From NCBI GenBank assembly GCA_045660325.1, contig JAZRDO010000001.1, positions 15,809 through 79,808 of the forward strand: a stretch of 64,000 nt of DNA, written 5' to 3'. Below, piece after piece: positions 63,307 to 64,000 of the stretch (within the stretch, counting starts at the first letter, position 1; the number at the start of each line of letters is the position of its first letter). This DNA is from SVTX01 sp045660325. GTDB taxonomy: Bacteria; Bacillota; Clostridia; Oscillospirales; CAG-272. The position numbers and the translations under genes are program-made. The notes under the pieces are model-generated. The model did not search any database. It was not told where the DNA came from and was given only the letters and a program-made list of their open reading frames with translations.

Positions 63307-63672
63307 TTATTCACTCAAACTTTTATTGCCTTTTGCGGTAGTGATAGACTTTACAAGCATACGACGAATGACACCGCACTCTTGTGAGAGTTCTTTTGAA
63401 ATTTCTTCACTAATTGCATTTGAGCCAACAAGCATTTCAATCCAATATTCTGTTTCACCACATTCCTTGAGAGCGATATGAAGTTTATTTATAAAATCTG
63501 ACTTACTTGCGGCATAATTTGCTTCGTGAATGTTTGCACCGATTGATGTGGCGCTTCTTGTAATTTGATTAACTAATACGCCTCTGCCTTTTCGTGTATC
63601 TACCTCGTCGCAGACAGCAATTATATGTAGGGCAAGTGCCTTTGCTCTTGTACGAAGTTCCGAATCTTTCAT
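63307..63672 (-). CDS. Four-helix-bundle protein (23S rRNA intervening-sequence/Avd-like), copy B
   Basis: 121 residues, starting MKDSELRTRAKALALHI, with AAAGGAGA 6-7 nt before the ATG. The core RGRGVLVNQITRSATSIGAN and EYWIEMLVGSNAISEE are shared with copy A at 59824-60183. Both end in a similar L-S-E before the stop. The hairpin array immediately upstream (63695-63886) is the same type as array A. The cassette looks recently duplicated or independently inserted. Confidence 0.9.
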   Translation of the reverse strand: MKDSELRTRAKALALHIIAVCDEVDTRKGRGVLVNQITRSATSIGANIHEANYAASKSDFINKLHIALKECGETEYWIEMLVGSNAISEEISKELSQECGVIRRMLVKSITTAKGNKSLSE

Positions 63673-63694
63673 GGTTTTCTCCTTTATGTGATTG

Positions 63695-63886
63695 GTGAAG
63701 TTTTTGCTTTGCAAAAATGAAGTTACTCGCTTTGCTCACAGTGAAGTTTTGCTCCTTCGTCGCAAAGTGAAGTTAAGTTCGCCCCAAGGTTACTTCTCAC
63801 TTGCGCCACTCGTGGCCCAAACTTCACTTCGGCGGTAGCCGAAACTTCACTGCTTGCACCTTCACTCGCCGCAGGCGAACTTAGTT
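63695..63886 (-). repeat. Hairpin-word repeat array B
   Basis: GTGAAGTT words start at 63695, 63717 (ATGAAGTT), 63741 and 63767, and AACTTCAC words at 63820, 63843 and 63858 (ACCTTCAC). These offsets (22, 24, 26, 53, 23, 15) equal those of array A. By hand I count about 33 mismatches and no gaps over 192 nt. The stem GCGCCG/CGGCGC of array A is GCGCCA/TGGCCC here, a paired change at the last base. The edge GGCGAACTTAGTT is identical in both. Confidence 0.92.
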
Positions 63887-64000
63887 GTTGAAAGTGCGTG
63901 TGAGACACACGACACTTTCAACGTGCCCCGTTACGGGAAACATATCCACGGGATAAACATCTCCACAATCATAGCCATATTTCCTGAAAGTAACAATATC
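63881..64000 (-). CDS. rlmD: RlmD/TrmA-type RNA (uracil) methyltransferase, C-terminus (partial)
   Basis: The minus-strand frame, open to the window edge, ends GYDCGDVYPVDMFPVTGHV then ESVVCLTRTFNN and a TAA at 63881-63883. The Y-P-V-D-M-F-P-x-T-x-H-V-E motif is the C-terminal signature of 5-methyluridine methyltransferases acting on 23S rRNA or tRNA. The stop codon lies within the shared edge sequence of cassette B, so the last residues may derive from the insertion. Confidence 0.88.
   Translation of the reverse strand, partial: DIVTFRKYGYDCGDVYPVDMFPVTGHVESVVCLTRTFNN
63887..63922 (-). repeat. Palindrome at the end of the RlmD-type gene next to cassette B
   Basis: Positions 63887-63902 pair with 63906-63922 over about 16 bp, with one bulged base and an AGA loop. 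It lies mostly within the coding end of the methyltransferase gene and touches the cassette edge. It corresponds in position to the different 10-bp hairpin at 60393-60415 at cassette A. Confidence 0.85.

Noticed and set aside
59824..63672. Diversity-generating retroelement (Avd-like protein)
   Set aside because: No reverse transcriptase, template repeat or variable repeat is present in the window; the proteins are only related to Avd by fold family.

Overview
The window looks like a chromosome segment of an uncultured gut-type Clostridia (Bacillota). The supporting signs are the Firmicutes gene orders infC-rpmI-rplT, dgt-dnaG-rpoD, lon-engB and scpA-scpB, an HPr kinase, a GerW/YtfJ-type sporulation protein, and strong AGGAGG ribosome-binding sites. 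The lineage below class is a guess. I see no rRNA, tRNA, CRISPR array, prophage or intact transposase.

Layout. 1-1450 (+): the end of an RNHCP-domain gene, ruvX and a membrane-anchored protein. 1480-3490 (-): two paralogous zinc-ribbon membrane proteins. 3600-20230 (-): a dense housekeeping block. It runs, in transcription order, infC-rpmI-rplT behind a consensus promoter and an L20-type attenuator, then trmH-like, dprA, topA, trmFO, rnc, a radical SAM gene, smc, ftsY, rdgB, yhbY, nadD, yqeK and rsfS. 20430-30715 (+): an unclassified structured RNA with its own promoter, then lon, engB, lysA, a site-2 protease, scpA, scpB, a DUF2953-like gene, ytfJ, dacF-like and an rluB-like gene. 30800-45400 (-): a sugar-import cluster with two permease pairs, a 1.2-kb-residue-scale solute-binding protein, a DUF5696-like giant and an NHL/YIP1 protein, behind a long structured leader. 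45460-46475 holds no intact gene. 46520-49360 (-): a HAD phosphatase and a second lipoprotein solute-binding protein. 49560-53600 (-): rpoD, dnaG, dgt. 53840-55942 (-): a TIM-barrel-like and a SurA-N-like extracytoplasmic protein. 56115-57047 (+): hprK. 57348-64000 (-): pssA, ROK glucokinase, a methyltransferase-like membrane protein, two four-helix-bundle cassettes, an M13 peptidase, a small membrane protein, a chloramphenicol-phosphotransferase-like kinase and the 3' end of an rlmD/trmA-type gene.

The most unusual structure is the pair of near-identical cassettes at 59824-60415 and 63307-63886. Each has a gene for a four-helix-bundle (23S rRNA intervening-sequence / Avd-like) protein, preceded by an array of GTGAAGTT words in one orientation and AACTTCAC words in the other. 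Most gaps between words can form a small hairpin. Word spacing is identical in the two copies, some stems change on both sides, and each array abuts a palindrome whose sequence differs and belongs to the neighbouring gene end. This looks like an uncharacterised small mobile or RNA-based element.

The housekeeping genes cover replication and repair (dnaG, topA, ruvX, dprA), chromosome segregation (smc, scpA, scpB), secretion (ftsY), translation (infC, rpmI, rplT, rsfS, trmFO, rnc) and the envelope (lysA, dacF, pssA). The sugar transporters lack a local ATPase and probably share one encoded elsewhere. HprK and the ROK kinase fit a carbohydrate-using fermenter.
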